Assembly: GCA_031280915.1 (NCBI GenBank)
Contig: JAITGC010000081.1
Location: forward strand, 1-64,000
Direction of reading: 5' to 3'
DNA length: 64,000 nt
From: Desulfovibrio sp.
GTDB taxonomy: Bacteria; Desulfobacterota; Desulfovibrionia; Desulfovibrionales; Desulfovibrionaceae
The position numbers and the translations under genes are program-made. Shown in pieces: positions 1-9,328 of this stretch (positions are counted from its first letter, which is position 1; each line of letters opens with the position of its first letter). The notes beneath the pieces are model-generated. The model saw only the letters and a program-made list of their open reading frames with translations. It searched no databases and was not told where the DNA came from.

Positions 1-165
1 CCCAGACCCGATCTGAGACATCATGCCGACGGTGTGCTGGCTGCATGTTTCCTCCTGTTTTGTAAGGAGGATACCACAAAACTACGCCAAACAAAAGTCT
101 ATTGACGACACTATCTAAGGCCCGACGAATTCACCTCACCGGACGATTGCTTGCGGCGTCGCGCA

Positions 166-1047
166 TCAGGATTGTTTCTGGCAGCGCGGACAATGAATCG
201 TTGTCCGGCCAGCCACGTTTGAGCACTGCAAGGGGCTTTCGCAGATTTTGCATTTTTCTCCTTTGCGGCCGTACACCATGAAGCTGTTTTGGAAAGCGCC
301 CGCATTACCCGCCGCGTCACGGTAGTCACGGATGGAACTGCCGCATTCCCTCACGGCCTGTTGGAGCACGGCCTTGAGGGAAGCGGCGAGGCGCAGCAGG
401 GCTGTGCGGGACAAATCCGCCGTTTTGGTTTGGGGAGCGATTTTTGCCCGGAACAGGGATTCATCGGCGTAAATGTTGCCGACGCCGGCCAGGCGGCGCT
501 GATCAAGCAGGGCCGCCTTAATGCGCATTTTGCCGTGGCCGAGGGCTTTAGCTATGTTTTGATTGTCGGTGCTCAGAGGTTCACTCCCGAGCGAGGTGAA
601 AAATTTCCAGGCGGCAAAGTCCTCCGGAGCCATAACGCGGCAGTAGCCGAAGGTACGGATGTCGTTGAAAAAAAGCCTGCTTTCCGCCACTCCATTCCGA
701 CACAGGTCGAACATGAGCCGCGTGTGTTTGCCGGGAGCGGCATCCGGGGAATGCACGAAAAGACTTCCGGTCATTTTGAGATGGAAGACCAGGTACAGCG
801 CCGCCGGCGGCAGGCCCGGCACAGGCACGGGGAAAGCCCCGGCGCTTCCGGCCGGGGCAAGGCCCAGCGTCAGCAATTTACCCCGGCGCGCCACGTGTTG
901 TATGCGCCCCCCGGCAAGGGCCGGCACAAGTGCGGTTCCAGCGGCGAGGCTCGCGGGGCGCAATATATGCGTCGAAGTTATGGTGCGGCCGACAACCTGG
1001 GGAGCCAGGGTTCGGGCGATGGTTTCAACTTCCGGCAATTCCGGCAC
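166..1047 (-). CDS. mutM: Formamidopyrimidine-DNA glycosylase (Fpg/MutM)
   Basis: PELPEVETIARTL N-terminus after a GTG start at 1047 (the track ORF is over-extended to 1110); C-terminal zinc finger CKICESPLQC...CPRCQ. Confidence 0.93.
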   Translation of the reverse strand: MPELPEVETIARTLAPQVVGRTITSTHILRPASLAAGTALVPALAGGRIQHVARRGKLLTLGLAPAGSAGAFPVPVPGLPPAALYLVFHLKMTGSLFVHSPDAAPGKHTRLMFDLCRNGVAESRLFFNDIRTFGYCRVMAPEDFAAWKFFTSLGSEPLSTDNQNIAKALGHGKMRIKAALLDQRRLAGVGNIYADESLFRAKIAPQTKTADLSRTALLRLAASLKAVLQQAVRECGSSIRDYRDAAGNAGAFQNSFMVYGRKGEKCKICESPLQCSNVAGRTTIHCPRCQKQS

Positions 1048-1069
1048 GGGATTTTGCTCCGAGGGATAG

Positions 1070-1195
1070 TTTTTCAAAAAATAGCGTAAAAGGCTTCTGA
1101 AATCCAGCAAACCGCTTCCGGTAATTCTGGCGGGGGTGTTTCCCGTGATGGACGATTTTCAGAAAATAGCGTAAATGCTTTTTGTGAAATCCAGC
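1070..1195. repeat. Pair of ~40-bp direct repeats upstream of mutM
   Basis: ttttcaaaaaatagcgtaaaaggcttctgaaatccagc (about 1071-1108) and ttttcagaaaatagcgtaaatgctttttgtgaaatccagc (about 1156-1195). Confidence 0.65.
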
Positions 1196-1257
1196 GCCGG
1201 CGGCGCACGGGTGGGAAAAGTCGTGTGTTGTGGTAAAAATCGGGTAACGGAGCGTGT

Positions 1258-2520
1258 ATGGGCGCTGAATTGAATAAAAATCTTGAACGGATGAAGCTGC
1301 TGTCCACAGCGGAACTCAAGACGGGCATGTACGTGGTGGCTCCTGGCATTGCCTGGCAAGAGCGTCCGTATCTTTATATGGAAGAGGGATTGCTTTCTTC
1401 TGACGCGGCTGTCGGCAAAATTCTCGAAGAGGGGTATCTCGAGGTCTATATAGACCCGACCCGCTCCCCGATTTACGCCGAAGGCGGGCCTCTGGACGCG
1501 CCTCTGGCGGAAACGAAGGAAATTGTCGCCGGGCGGGGCACCTTCCGGCTTGCGCCCAAGACGCTGTTTGCGGCTGAGGTTAAGGCCGCGGCGGAGGTTC
1601 ATGACGCGGCCGTTGGCTACGTGCGCGAATTCATGCGCGATATTCGCTTCGGCAAGCTTGATATGGGGCCGGCCACGGAGCTTGTCAACAAGATCATGCA
1701 CAGCCTGGATCAGAACGCTGACGCGCTGCTGAGTCTCTGCCGTCTCAGGCGGACGGACGGCTACACCTACATGCACTGCGTCAACGTCAGCGTTCTCTGC
1801 GGCATGTTCGCGCGCGCCGCGGGCATGGGCGAGAAAACGGCCCATGCCGTCAGCTTGGCCGGGCTTTTTCACGATCTGGGCAAGGCCCTTGTCCCGTCGG
1901 AGGTGCTCAATGCTCCCCGCAGGCTGAACGAGGCCGAGCGTAAGGTGATGAACGCCCATCCGTCCCTGGGATATGAGCAGATAAGGGATGTGCCGGGAGT
2001 CATAGCCGAAGTGCCCCTGGGTATGCTGCACCACCATGAGCGCTACGGTGGTGGAGGCTATCCCGCCGGGATTGCCGGGAGCGACATATCCCTTGTAGGC
2101 TACATCGTGGCTTTGGCCGACATATACGACGCCCTGACCAGCAAGCGCGTTTACAAAGACGGCATGCCGCCGCACAGAGCTTTGGGCGTCATGTATGAAA
2201 TGCGGGAAAAGGAATTGCATCCGGAAATGCTGGTTGGTTTTATCCGCATGCTTGGCGTGTATCCGGTAGGTAGCGTGGTGGAGATGTCGGACGGCAGCCT
2301 GGGAGTGGTCAATGCCGGAAACGTTGAAGCGCCGTTGAAGCCGAGCGTGGTGTTGGTGCGGGATGCCGAAAACAGGCCACTGCCCAATATTGTCTGTGAT
2401 TTGGCAAGCCCGGACAATGCCTTGAGTATCGAATGCACGATGTCCGAAGCAGAGACGGGCATTGATCCGGCTGCGGTTCTGAAGCTGCCCGGCGTGCCGC
2501 CCCATGCGGGCTGCAAGTGA
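1258..2520 (+). CDS. HD-GYP domain protein (putative c-di-GMP phosphodiesterase)
   Basis: HDLGKALVP and HHERYGGGGYPAGI motifs typical of HD-GYP. Confidence 0.9.
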   Translation: MGAELNKNLERMKLLSTAELKTGMYVVAPGIAWQERPYLYMEEGLLSSDAAVGKILEEGYLEVYIDPTRSPIYAEGGPLDAPLAETKEIVAGRGTFRLAPKTLFAAEVKAAAEVHDAAVGYVREFMRDIRFGKLDMGPATELVNKIMHSLDQNADALLSLCRLRRTDGYTYMHCVNVSVLCGMFARAAGMGEKTAHAVSLAGLFHDLGKALVPSEVLNAPRRLNEAERKVMNAHPSLGYEQIRDVPGVIAEVPLGMLHHHERYGGGGYPAGIAGSDISLVGYIVALADIYDALTSKRVYKDGMPPHRALGVMYEMREKELHPEMLVGFIRMLGVYPVGSVVEMSDGSLGVVNAGNVEAPLKPSVVLVRDAENRPLPNIVCDLASPDNALSIECTMSEAETGIDPAAVLKLPGVPPHAGCK

Positions 2521-2785
2521 ACGGGCACAGATCGACAAAGGCCGTCTTGCCGTACTGTGGAAGCACAGCGTGGCGACGCGATCTTCAACATTTTCCGAAC
2601 TGGCGGAATTCTTCCGAGTTTTGGTGAAGTGAGTAGGGCTGAGCCTCTCGCTATCTTTTTGGGGGCATTTGCGCTAATCTTCCTCAATCCGGACGACGAA
2701 ACACGGCCGGATTGGAAACGGATTCAGGCGGGCAAGGAGCAGGCGCGACCCGCCTTTAACCCGGCAGCGGACAAGCGGAGGCAAT

Positions 2786-3757
2786 ATGTATGTTATCACC
2801 GGCGGGGCAGGCTTTATCGGCAGCGCGCTGCTCTGGCGCCTCAACGAGGCGGGGCTGGAGGAAATTGTGGTGGTGGACAATTTGGCCAGCAGCGTCAAGT
2901 GGCGCAATCTGGTCAAGCGCAATTATGTGGACTACATGCATCGGGATCGTTTTTATGAGCTTGTGCGCCGTAATTCTCTGCCCTGGAAAGTGACCGCCAT
3001 TGTCCATTTGGGGGCCTGCTCCTCCACCACGGAACAGAACGCGGATTTTTTGATGGAAAACAATTTTCACTACAGTCGCGATCTCTGTCGCTATGCCCTG
3101 GATACGGGCGCGCGCTTCATCGCCGCCAGTTCCGCCGCGACTTACGGCGGCGGCTCTTCCGGTTTCAGCGACGATCCGGCCATGCTCGCGTTTTTGCGGC
3201 CTCTGAACATGTACGGCTATTCCAAGCATCTTTTTGACCTCTGGCTGCTGCGGGAAAATTTGCTGACCAGCGCGGCAAGCCTTAAATTTTTTAATGTTTA
3301 TGGCCCCAACGAATACCACAAAGGCTCCATGCGTAGCGTGGTCGCCAAGGCCCACAGCCAGATAAGGGAAGATGGCTGCCTCAGGCTGTTTAAATCCGGT
3401 GTGCCCTTTATGGAAGACGGCGGCCAGAAACGTGATTTTGTCTATGTCAAGGACTGTGTGGCGCTGATAGCCTGGCTGCTGGAACAATGGGAAGTGAACG
3501 GCATCATGAATGTCGGCACGGGTAAAGCGCGCACGTTCAACGATTTGGGCAAGGCCGTTTTTGAAGCGATGGGTCGGGAATGCCATATCGAGTATGTTGA
3601 TATGCCGGAACCGCTACGCGGCAAGTATCAGAATTTTACAGAAGCCGAGATGGACTGGCTTGAAGAAGCGGCCTGTCCATTGCGTTTTACCGACCTGGAG
3701 GAAGGCGTACGCGACTACGTGCAGGGCTATCTGGAAAAAACAGACAACTATTTATAA
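2786..3757 (+). CDS. hldD: ADP-L-glycero-D-manno-heptose 6-epimerase
   Basis: MYVITGGAGFIGSALLWRLNEAG Rossmann start; extended SDR with YGYSKHLFD active-site region. Confidence 0.85.
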   Translation: MYVITGGAGFIGSALLWRLNEAGLEEIVVVDNLASSVKWRNLVKRNYVDYMHRDRFYELVRRNSLPWKVTAIVHLGACSSTTEQNADFLMENNFHYSRDLCRYALDTGARFIAASSAATYGGGSSGFSDDPAMLAFLRPLNMYGYSKHLFDLWLLRENLLTSAASLKFFNVYGPNEYHKGSMRSVVAKAHSQIREDGCLRLFKSGVPFMEDGGQKRDFVYVKDCVALIAWLLEQWEVNGIMNVGTGKARTFNDLGKAVFEAMGRECHIEYVDMPEPLRGKYQNFTEAEMDWLEEAACPLRFTDLEEGVRDYVQGYLEKTDNYL

Positions 3758-3759
3758 AC

Positions 3760-4665
3760 TCAGCGGAAATATTCCAGCGCATATTTGCCGGCGGTTCCCG
3801 TTATGGCAAGGCCGAGCATCCATTTGATGGCCGAGGCCGGAACAAACTTCTGGCAGCGCGCGCCCAGGTACATGCCGGCTATGCCTCCAAGGCCGAAGAG
3901 CAAGCCGAGTGTCCAGTCGGGGGCCACGGACTGTTCTGGAAAAAACGGGGCGATGAGCATATAGAAGAGCACGCCGGCTATGGATGTCAGAAATGTGCCC
4001 ATAAGGGTGGCGCCGCTGACGGTGTGTACCGGCAGCCGGAAAAATGACACGAAGAACGGCGCGATGATGGCCCCGCCTCCGATGCCGTATGTTCCTCCAA
4101 CAATGCCCACAATGAAGCTCAGCAGAAAAATGCCCATAGTCGGGGCGCGATGCGTTTCGCCCTGAAATGTGTACAGGATGTTTTTGAGGGAGAATTCTTT
4201 CACTTCCACAATAAAGCCGGTCTTGGGAGAGGTGTTGACAATGCCGCGCGGCTCTTTGCCGTCGGCCGGTTTTTTGAGCAGATCGCGTATCAGGCGGCCG
4301 CCGATATACAGAAGGACGGCGGCCGCGAACAGTTTGAAAAAGCGCGGCTCCGGCAACCAGACAATGCGGATCAACGCGCCGAGGAAAACGCCGGGTAGCG
4401 TGCCGGCGGCGACCACGACGGTTAGAGGCCAGACCATGCGTTTTTCTCTGATGTAGCGGTAAACGCCGCTTGGGATGGCCACAACGTTAAAAAATTGATT
4501 GGTCGCGCTCACCGAGGGGTGGGTATAGCCCAGCACGGACATTTGAAAAGGAAGCAGGAGAAAAGCGCCGGAAATGCCCCCCATGGACGTGAAAAATGAG
4601 ATGCCGAAAGCGACGAGCGGGGGAACCAGGGGGGAAACTTCGACTCCGGAGACGGGAAATAGCAT
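3760..4665 (-). CDS. TauE/SafE-family membrane permease
   Basis: Repeated hydrophobic segments with FLLSFIVGIVGGTYGIGGGAIIAPF motif. Confidence 0.85.
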   Translation of the reverse strand: MLFPVSGVEVSPLVPPLVAFGISFFTSMGGISGAFLLLPFQMSVLGYTHPSVSATNQFFNVVAIPSGVYRYIREKRMVWPLTVVVAAGTLPGVFLGALIRIVWLPEPRFFKLFAAAVLLYIGGRLIRDLLKKPADGKEPRGIVNTSPKTGFIVEVKEFSLKNILYTFQGETHRAPTMGIFLLSFIVGIVGGTYGIGGGAIIAPFFVSFFRLPVHTVSGATLMGTFLTSIAGVLFYMLIAPFFPEQSVAPDWTLGLLFGLGGIAGMYLGARCQKFVPASAIKWMLGLAITGTAGKYALEYFR

Positions 4666-4688
4666 AAGTGCCTCCTGAAAAAATAAAA

Positions 4689-4716
4689 TGACACGATTCC
4701 TGTTCTTTTCGTGTCA
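4689..4716. promoter_or_regulatory. Inverted repeat TGACACGA-N12-TCGTGTCA upstream of TauE/SafE gene
   Basis: Perfect 8-bp arms, 24 bp upstream of the start at 4665. Confidence 0.4.
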
Positions 4717-4888
4717 ATATCAGAGGCGAATATTCTTGTCAACAGCCCGCCGTGAACGCGCAACGAAAACCGCATCGTTCGCGTGGGCAAGCGAGTGGCT
4801 GTAAAGGCTCTGAAAAGGGCTGAGGCGCAACCGTGTTTGTGTCCGATAAAGCCGGAGCGGACGAAGCTGTCCAAGGTGCGTGTCTTGT

Positions 4889-5012
4889 GGTATTGGCTCA
4901 CTTTGGTTCAGGCAAGAAAGGCGAGTTCCGGGCGGAGCGAAGTGTATCAAGACATACATGAGCTTCGCACGGGACGAGCCTGACGCAGTATCAAGCAAAG
5001 TGAGGCAATACC
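4889..5012. repeat. 124-bp element bounded by 17-bp near-perfect inverted repeats
   Basis: ggtattggctcactttg (4889-4905) and caaagtgaggcaatacc (4996-5012) are reverse complements with 1 mismatch; inner GCGAAG/CTTCGC and GGC/GCC complementarity. Confidence 0.6.
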
Positions 5013-5035
5013 CGTTTTGTTAAGCGGTTGAGTCT

Positions 5036-6160
5036 GTGGAGGCAAGGTGTTATGTTTGTAGAGAAAGCCACGAAGAAATTTTTGAGCCGCAAGGGGGGGT
5101 GCCGTGGTCGTTGGCATCCGGGGCGGATGGGATGAGCCGAAAAGATTTGTTGCTTGAAGTTCAGGACGAAGACATCCTGGACAGTGCCCGGCTTGACGCG
5201 CTCGAACGGGCGTTTCGGGATTGGGCGGGAAAAGGTGGACTGAAGGCCCGTCTGTCCCGTTGCAGGATTCTGCTTATTTTTCTTCTGATACGCTATACCG
5301 GTGCGAAGCTGCGGGAGGTGCTTTCCCTTGAACCGGCGACTGACCTGGACATACGGAATCGTAGCGTCACTTACCGTTCGGGGGAAAACGGCAATGCCCG
5401 CTGTATAGCCATATCGCAAAAACTGGCTGAGGAAATGGAGGAGTTGTTGCTGTCCGCCAAGGACGTTTCAGAACATTTCTTCTCCATTGATCCCGCGTAT
5501 GTGCGGAAAAAATTCTATGCGCTGGCCGAAGGCTGCGGATTTGACAAAAAATCCAGCGGGCCGGAGATGCTCCGCAAGGCCAGAGCCGTTGAAATGCTGC
5601 GCAATGTTCCTCTTCCGGCCGTGCAGCGCCTGATGGGCCATTCCTCGCCCAATCAGACGGCTTCGCATGTGTCGTTTTCAGAAGACGACATCGGCGAAGT
5701 CGCCCGTTTGTATATGGAGAGGGAGGCCGGGCGGCGTACCAGCGCCCGTAACAGTTTTTACGGTAAAGTGCTCTCCTTGACGGCGGATATGGTGCAGACG
5801 CTGGTGGAGATGCTGACCCCCGCCGGAGACAGGATTCTCGCCGTCATCACCAACGCCAGCGCCGCGCGTCTCGGCCTGGCTCCCGGTAAACTCGTCACGG
5901 CCGAAATCAAGGCCCCGTGGATCAGCCTTGAACGTTGCGCAGTGCCGGGGACAAACAGTGCCGAAAATTGTTTTGAGGGCCTTGTGGCCAGAGTTGTTTC
6001 CGGCAGCGTTATCGTGGAGTGCGTGGTTACGCTCAGGGACGGTACGGAAATGTGTTCGGTGCTTACAGCGGACGGCTTCGCCCGTTTGAGCATCGGCGCC
6101 GGTGATCCGGTGCGGGTGCTGTTTGGCGCATACGCCGTTATTCTGCACGTTGGCGGCTGA
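5036..6160 (+). CDS. tunR: TunR-like regulator: phage-integrase-like N-terminus plus C-terminal TOBE/Mop-type oxyanion-binding domains
   Basis: Integrase-like core (LLIRYTGAKLREVLSL..VQRLMGHSSPNQT) followed by two Mop-like repeats (SARNSFYGKVLSL..NASAARLGLAPGKLVTAEIKAP; NCFEGLVARVVSG..). Start may be internal at ATGAGCCGAAAAGATTTG. Confidence 0.75.
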   Translation: MEARCYVCRESHEEIFEPQGGVPWSLASGADGMSRKDLLLEVQDEDILDSARLDALERAFRDWAGKGGLKARLSRCRILLIFLLIRYTGAKLREVLSLEPATDLDIRNRSVTYRSGENGNARCIAISQKLAEEMEELLLSAKDVSEHFFSIDPAYVRKKFYALAEGCGFDKKSSGPEMLRKARAVEMLRNVPLPAVQRLMGHSSPNQTASHVSFSEDDIGEVARLYMEREAGRRTSARNSFYGKVLSLTADMVQTLVEMLTPAGDRILAVITNASAARLGLAPGKLVTAEIKAPWISLERCAVPGTNSAENCFEGLVARVVSGSVIVECVVTLRDGTEMCSVLTADGFARLSIGAGDPVRVLFGAYAVILHVGG

Positions 6161-9100
6161 AAATTTTTGCCGCGCGCAGGCGGTCAAGGCTCAAAAAGAC
6201 TACCGGAGTGGTGTAGAGCGTCAGAAGCTGGCTCACGACAAGTCCGCCCACAATGGTCACGCCGAGGGGGGTGCGCAGTTCGGCGCCATCGCCACGTCCC
6301 AGAGCCAGCGGTATGGCGCCCAGAATAGCGGCGGCGGTTGTCATCATGATGGGGCGAAAACGCAGCAGGCAGGCCTCGTAGATTGCCTTTTCCGGCGTCA
6401 GGCCGCGTGTGCGTTCCGCATCCAGGGCAAAATCCACCATCATGATGGCGTTCTTTTTTACAATGCCGCAGAGCAGTAGTACGCCGATGAGAGCAATGAC
6501 CGTGAATTCCATTTTAAAAAGCGTGAGAGCGAGCAGTGCTCCACCGCCGGCCGAGGGCAGGGTGGAAAGTATGGTTATGGGGTGGATGAGACTTTCGTAA
6601 AGCACACCCAGCACAATATAGAGCGCGGCCAATGCCGCCAGAATAAGGACAACCTGATTGGCGGCGGTGTCGCTGAAGAGTTTGGCCGTGCCCTGAAAGC
6701 TGCCTATGACGTCGCCGGGCATGGCGAGGTTGACACGTGTGGTTTCAAGGGCTTCCTGCCCTTGAGAGAGTGCTATCCCAGGCGCAAGATTGAAAGAAAT
6801 GGTTACCGCAGCGAACTGTCCCTGATGGGCTACGGAAAGCGGCGCAAAGCCTGGGCCGGCTTCGGCGACGGACATGAGGGGCACCAGTCCGTTTTCGCCT
6901 GGCAAGCGCGCTTTTTCCAGTGCGTCTGCGTCTTCGAGCCATTTGGGGCTGTATTCCAGCACAACGCGATACTGGTTTTTGTCTTCATAAATTGTGGAAA
7001 CCTGACGCTGGCCAAAGGCGTTGTTCAGGGCATTGTCCACATCGCTCATGGCAAGGCCAAAGCGCGCGAGAGCGTCACGGTTCACCGTGAGTACGGTTTG
7101 CAGGCCCCGTTCCTCAATGTCGCTGTCAACATCTCTGAACAGGGGATGCCGGGCCAGTTCCGCCTGCAAACGGCGGCCCTGGGATCGCAACTCCACAAGA
7201 TTGTCGGACTGGAGCGTATATTGAAATTGTGAGCGGGAACCGCGTCCGCCCATCATGATGTCCTGGCCGGGCTGCAAGAAAATTTGCAGCCCCGGTTCTG
7301 CCGCGAGTTTGCCGCGCAGTCTGTTTATGACGGCCTGGGCATTGATTTTTCGTTCGCTCAGGGGTTTCAGGGCAATAAATACGCCCGTGCTGCCGCGTCC
7401 GCCGGAAATATGGGCGGAAACCTGAGCCACAGCCGGATCTTTTTTGATGATCTCCACAAGGTGCGCAAGTTTGCCGCGCATAGCCTGAAAGGAGGCGCTC
7501 TGGTCGGCTCGTATGCCGCCCATGATTACCCCCGTATCCTGTTGCGGGAAAAAGCCCTTGGGCACGGCGATATACATATAGATGTTGCCCGCTATCACCA
7601 GGCCAAGGCTAAACAGCACAAGGCGAGGATGTTTCAGCACAACGGCAAGGCTTTTTGCGTAGCCGTTCAGCAGGCGCTGCCGCAGCAGCAGGGCCGGATA
7701 CGCCTTGAGCCGGGTAAACAGGGTCGGCGTTTCTCGTCTGTTGCATCGAGCCTTCGGGGCTGGTGTTTTCAACAGGCGCGAGCACATCATGGGCGTGGTG
7801 GTGAGAGAAACCAGCATGGACACAAGCACGGCCGTTGTCAGCACTACGGCGAATTCCCGGAACAGCCGGCCCACAATGCCACCCATAAAAAGAATGGGTA
7901 TAAAAACCGCCACCAGGGAAAGGGAGATGGAAATAACGGTAAAACCCACTTCCCGCGCGCCCCGCAGGGCCGCCCGCAAGGGAGAGTCGCCCGCTTCAAG
8001 GCGACGGACGATGTTTTCCAGCACCACTATGGCGTCGTCCACCACAAAACCGGTGGACACGGTGAGCGCCATGAGCGAGAGATTGTCAAGACTGTAGCCG
8101 CACAAATACATGACGCCGAAGGTGGAGATAATGGAAACCGGCGCGGCTGTGGCGGGGATGGCTGTGGCCCGTGCGTCGCCGAGAAAGAGAAAAACCACCA
8201 GCACTACCAGGACAATGGCTATAAGAAGGCTTTTTTCCACTTCGCGCAGGGAGGCGCGTATGGTCACGGACCTGTCCATGCGTTCTTCAAGGCGGGCGCC
8301 CGCCGGGAGCCAGGCTTGAAGAGCGGGCATCATGGTTTTGACCTGATCCACCGTATCAATGATATTGGCCCCAGGCGCGCGAAACACAATGAGCAGTATG
8401 GCCGGGACGCCGTTGACCACAGCCATGTTGCGGGCATTCTGGGAAGAATCGCTTATCTCGGCGATGTCGGCAAGGCGGACGACCTGACCGTCTTTTTGCG
8501 CCACGACAAGGGAATGGTATTGGGCCGCCTTCCAGAGTTGGTCTTGGGCGCCGACAAGCCAGCATGCCGTATCGTTCTCCAGCATGCCCTTGGGCATATA
8601 AGCGTTGGCTTTTGCGAGGGCCACACGCACGTCTTCCATGACAAGGCCAGTGGCGGCAAGGGCTGCGGGGTTCACATTCACACGCACCGCAGGCAGTGCG
8701 CCGCCACCCACGATGACCTCTCCCACGCCGGGAATCTGGGAGATTTTCTGGGCCAGGACGGTGGAAGCCGCGTCGTAAAGCCGGGTACGGGGCAGGATGT
8801 CCGAGGTGACAGAAAGTATCATTATGGGCGCGCCCGAGGGATTGACCTTGCGCCAGGAAGGATTGGACGGCATGGCGGGCAAGCTGGAGCGTGCCGCGTT
8901 GATGGCCCCCTGCACATCGCTGGCCGCGCCGTCTATGTTTCTGTCAAGGTCGAACTGTAGAGTCACGCTGGTGGAGCCGAGACTGCTGACGGATGTCATT
9001 TCCGTGATGGAAGCGATGCGCCCGAGTGCCCGCTCCAGTGGCGTGGCCACGGTGGCGGCCATGGTTTCCGGGCTCGCGCCGGGTAAATTGGCACGCACCG

Positions 9101-9284
9101 TAACCACAGGAAAATCCACCTCGGGCAGCGGGGCCACCGGCAAAAGACCAAAGGCCGTCAAGCCTGCCAGGGCCAAGGCAATGGTGATGAGCGTCGTACC
9201 CACCGGGCGGCGTATGAAGGGCGCGGAAATGTTGAACGGCAGAAATTCCGGGCCGAAGCGCTTGCGTGGCCGGCCGCTGTTCAT
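6138..9284 (-). CDS. RND multidrug efflux permease (MdtB/MdtC/AcrB superfamily)
   Basis: 1048 aa; FIRRPVGTTL start; [43 protein letters not shown]. Confidence 0.92.
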   Translation of the reverse strand: MNSGRPRKRFGPEFLPFNISAPFIRRPVGTTLITIALALAGLTAFGLLPVAPLPEVDFPVVTVRANLPGASPETMAATVATPLERALGRIASITEMTSVSSLGSTSVTLQFDLDRNIDGAASDVQGAINAARSSLPAMPSNPSWRKVNPSGAPIMILSVTSDILPRTRLYDAASTVLAQKISQIPGVGEVIVGGGALPAVRVNVNPAALAATGLVMEDVRVALAKANAYMPKGMLENDTACWLVGAQDQLWKAAQYHSLVVAQKDGQVVRLADIAEISDSSQNARNMAVVNGVPAILLIVFRAPGANIIDTVDQVKTMMPALQAWLPAGARLEERMDRSVTIRASLREVEKSLLIAIVLVVLVVFLFLGDARATAIPATAAPVSIISTFGVMYLCGYSLDNLSLMALTVSTGFVVDDAIVVLENIVRRLEAGDSPLRAALRGAREVGFTVISISLSLVAVFIPILFMGGIVGRLFREFAVVLTTAVLVSMLVSLTTTPMMCSRLLKTPAPKARCNRRETPTLFTRLKAYPALLLRQRLLNGYAKSLAVVLKHPRLVLFSLGLVIAGNIYMYIAVPKGFFPQQDTGVIMGGIRADQSASFQAMRGKLAHLVEIIKKDPAVAQVSAHISGGRGSTGVFIALKPLSERKINAQAVINRLRGKLAAEPGLQIFLQPGQDIMMGGRGSRSQFQYTLQSDNLVELRSQGRRLQAELARHPLFRDVDSDIEERGLQTVLTVNRDALARFGLAMSDVDNALNNAFGQRQVSTIYEDKNQYRVVLEYSPKWLEDADALEKARLPGENGLVPLMSVAEAGPGFAPLSVAHQGQFAAVTISFNLAPGIALSQGQEALETTRVNLAMPGDVIGSFQGTAKLFSDTAANQVVLILAALAALYIVLGVLYESLIHPITILSTLPSAGGGALLALTLFKMEFTVIALIGVLLLCGIVKKNAIMMVDFALDAERTRGLTPEKAIYEACLLRFRPIMMTTAAAILGAIPLALGRGDGAELRTPLGVTIVGGLVVSQLLTLYTTPVVFLSLDRLRAAKIFSRQRAE

Positions 9285-9328
9285 GTGCGCTGCACCGGAA
9301 AAACGGCTCCAAAAACGCGCGCCATAGT

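Noticed and set aside
2557-2958. 133-aa ORF upstream of hldD
   Set aside because: Mostly overlaps the hldD start in another frame; no recognisable domain.
5036-6160. Prophage or integron integrase
   Set aside because: C-terminal Mop/TOBE repeats and absence of any phage genes or att sites point to a TunR-type regulator.
7284-8960. 558-aa plus-strand ORF (and similar long ORFs at 9266, 14677, 26196-, 24275-, 38230-, 40091-)
   Set aside because: All lie opposite clearly coding genes (RND permeases, glycosyltransferase, groEL, ABC permease, DctM, MFS) and have shadow-ORF composition.
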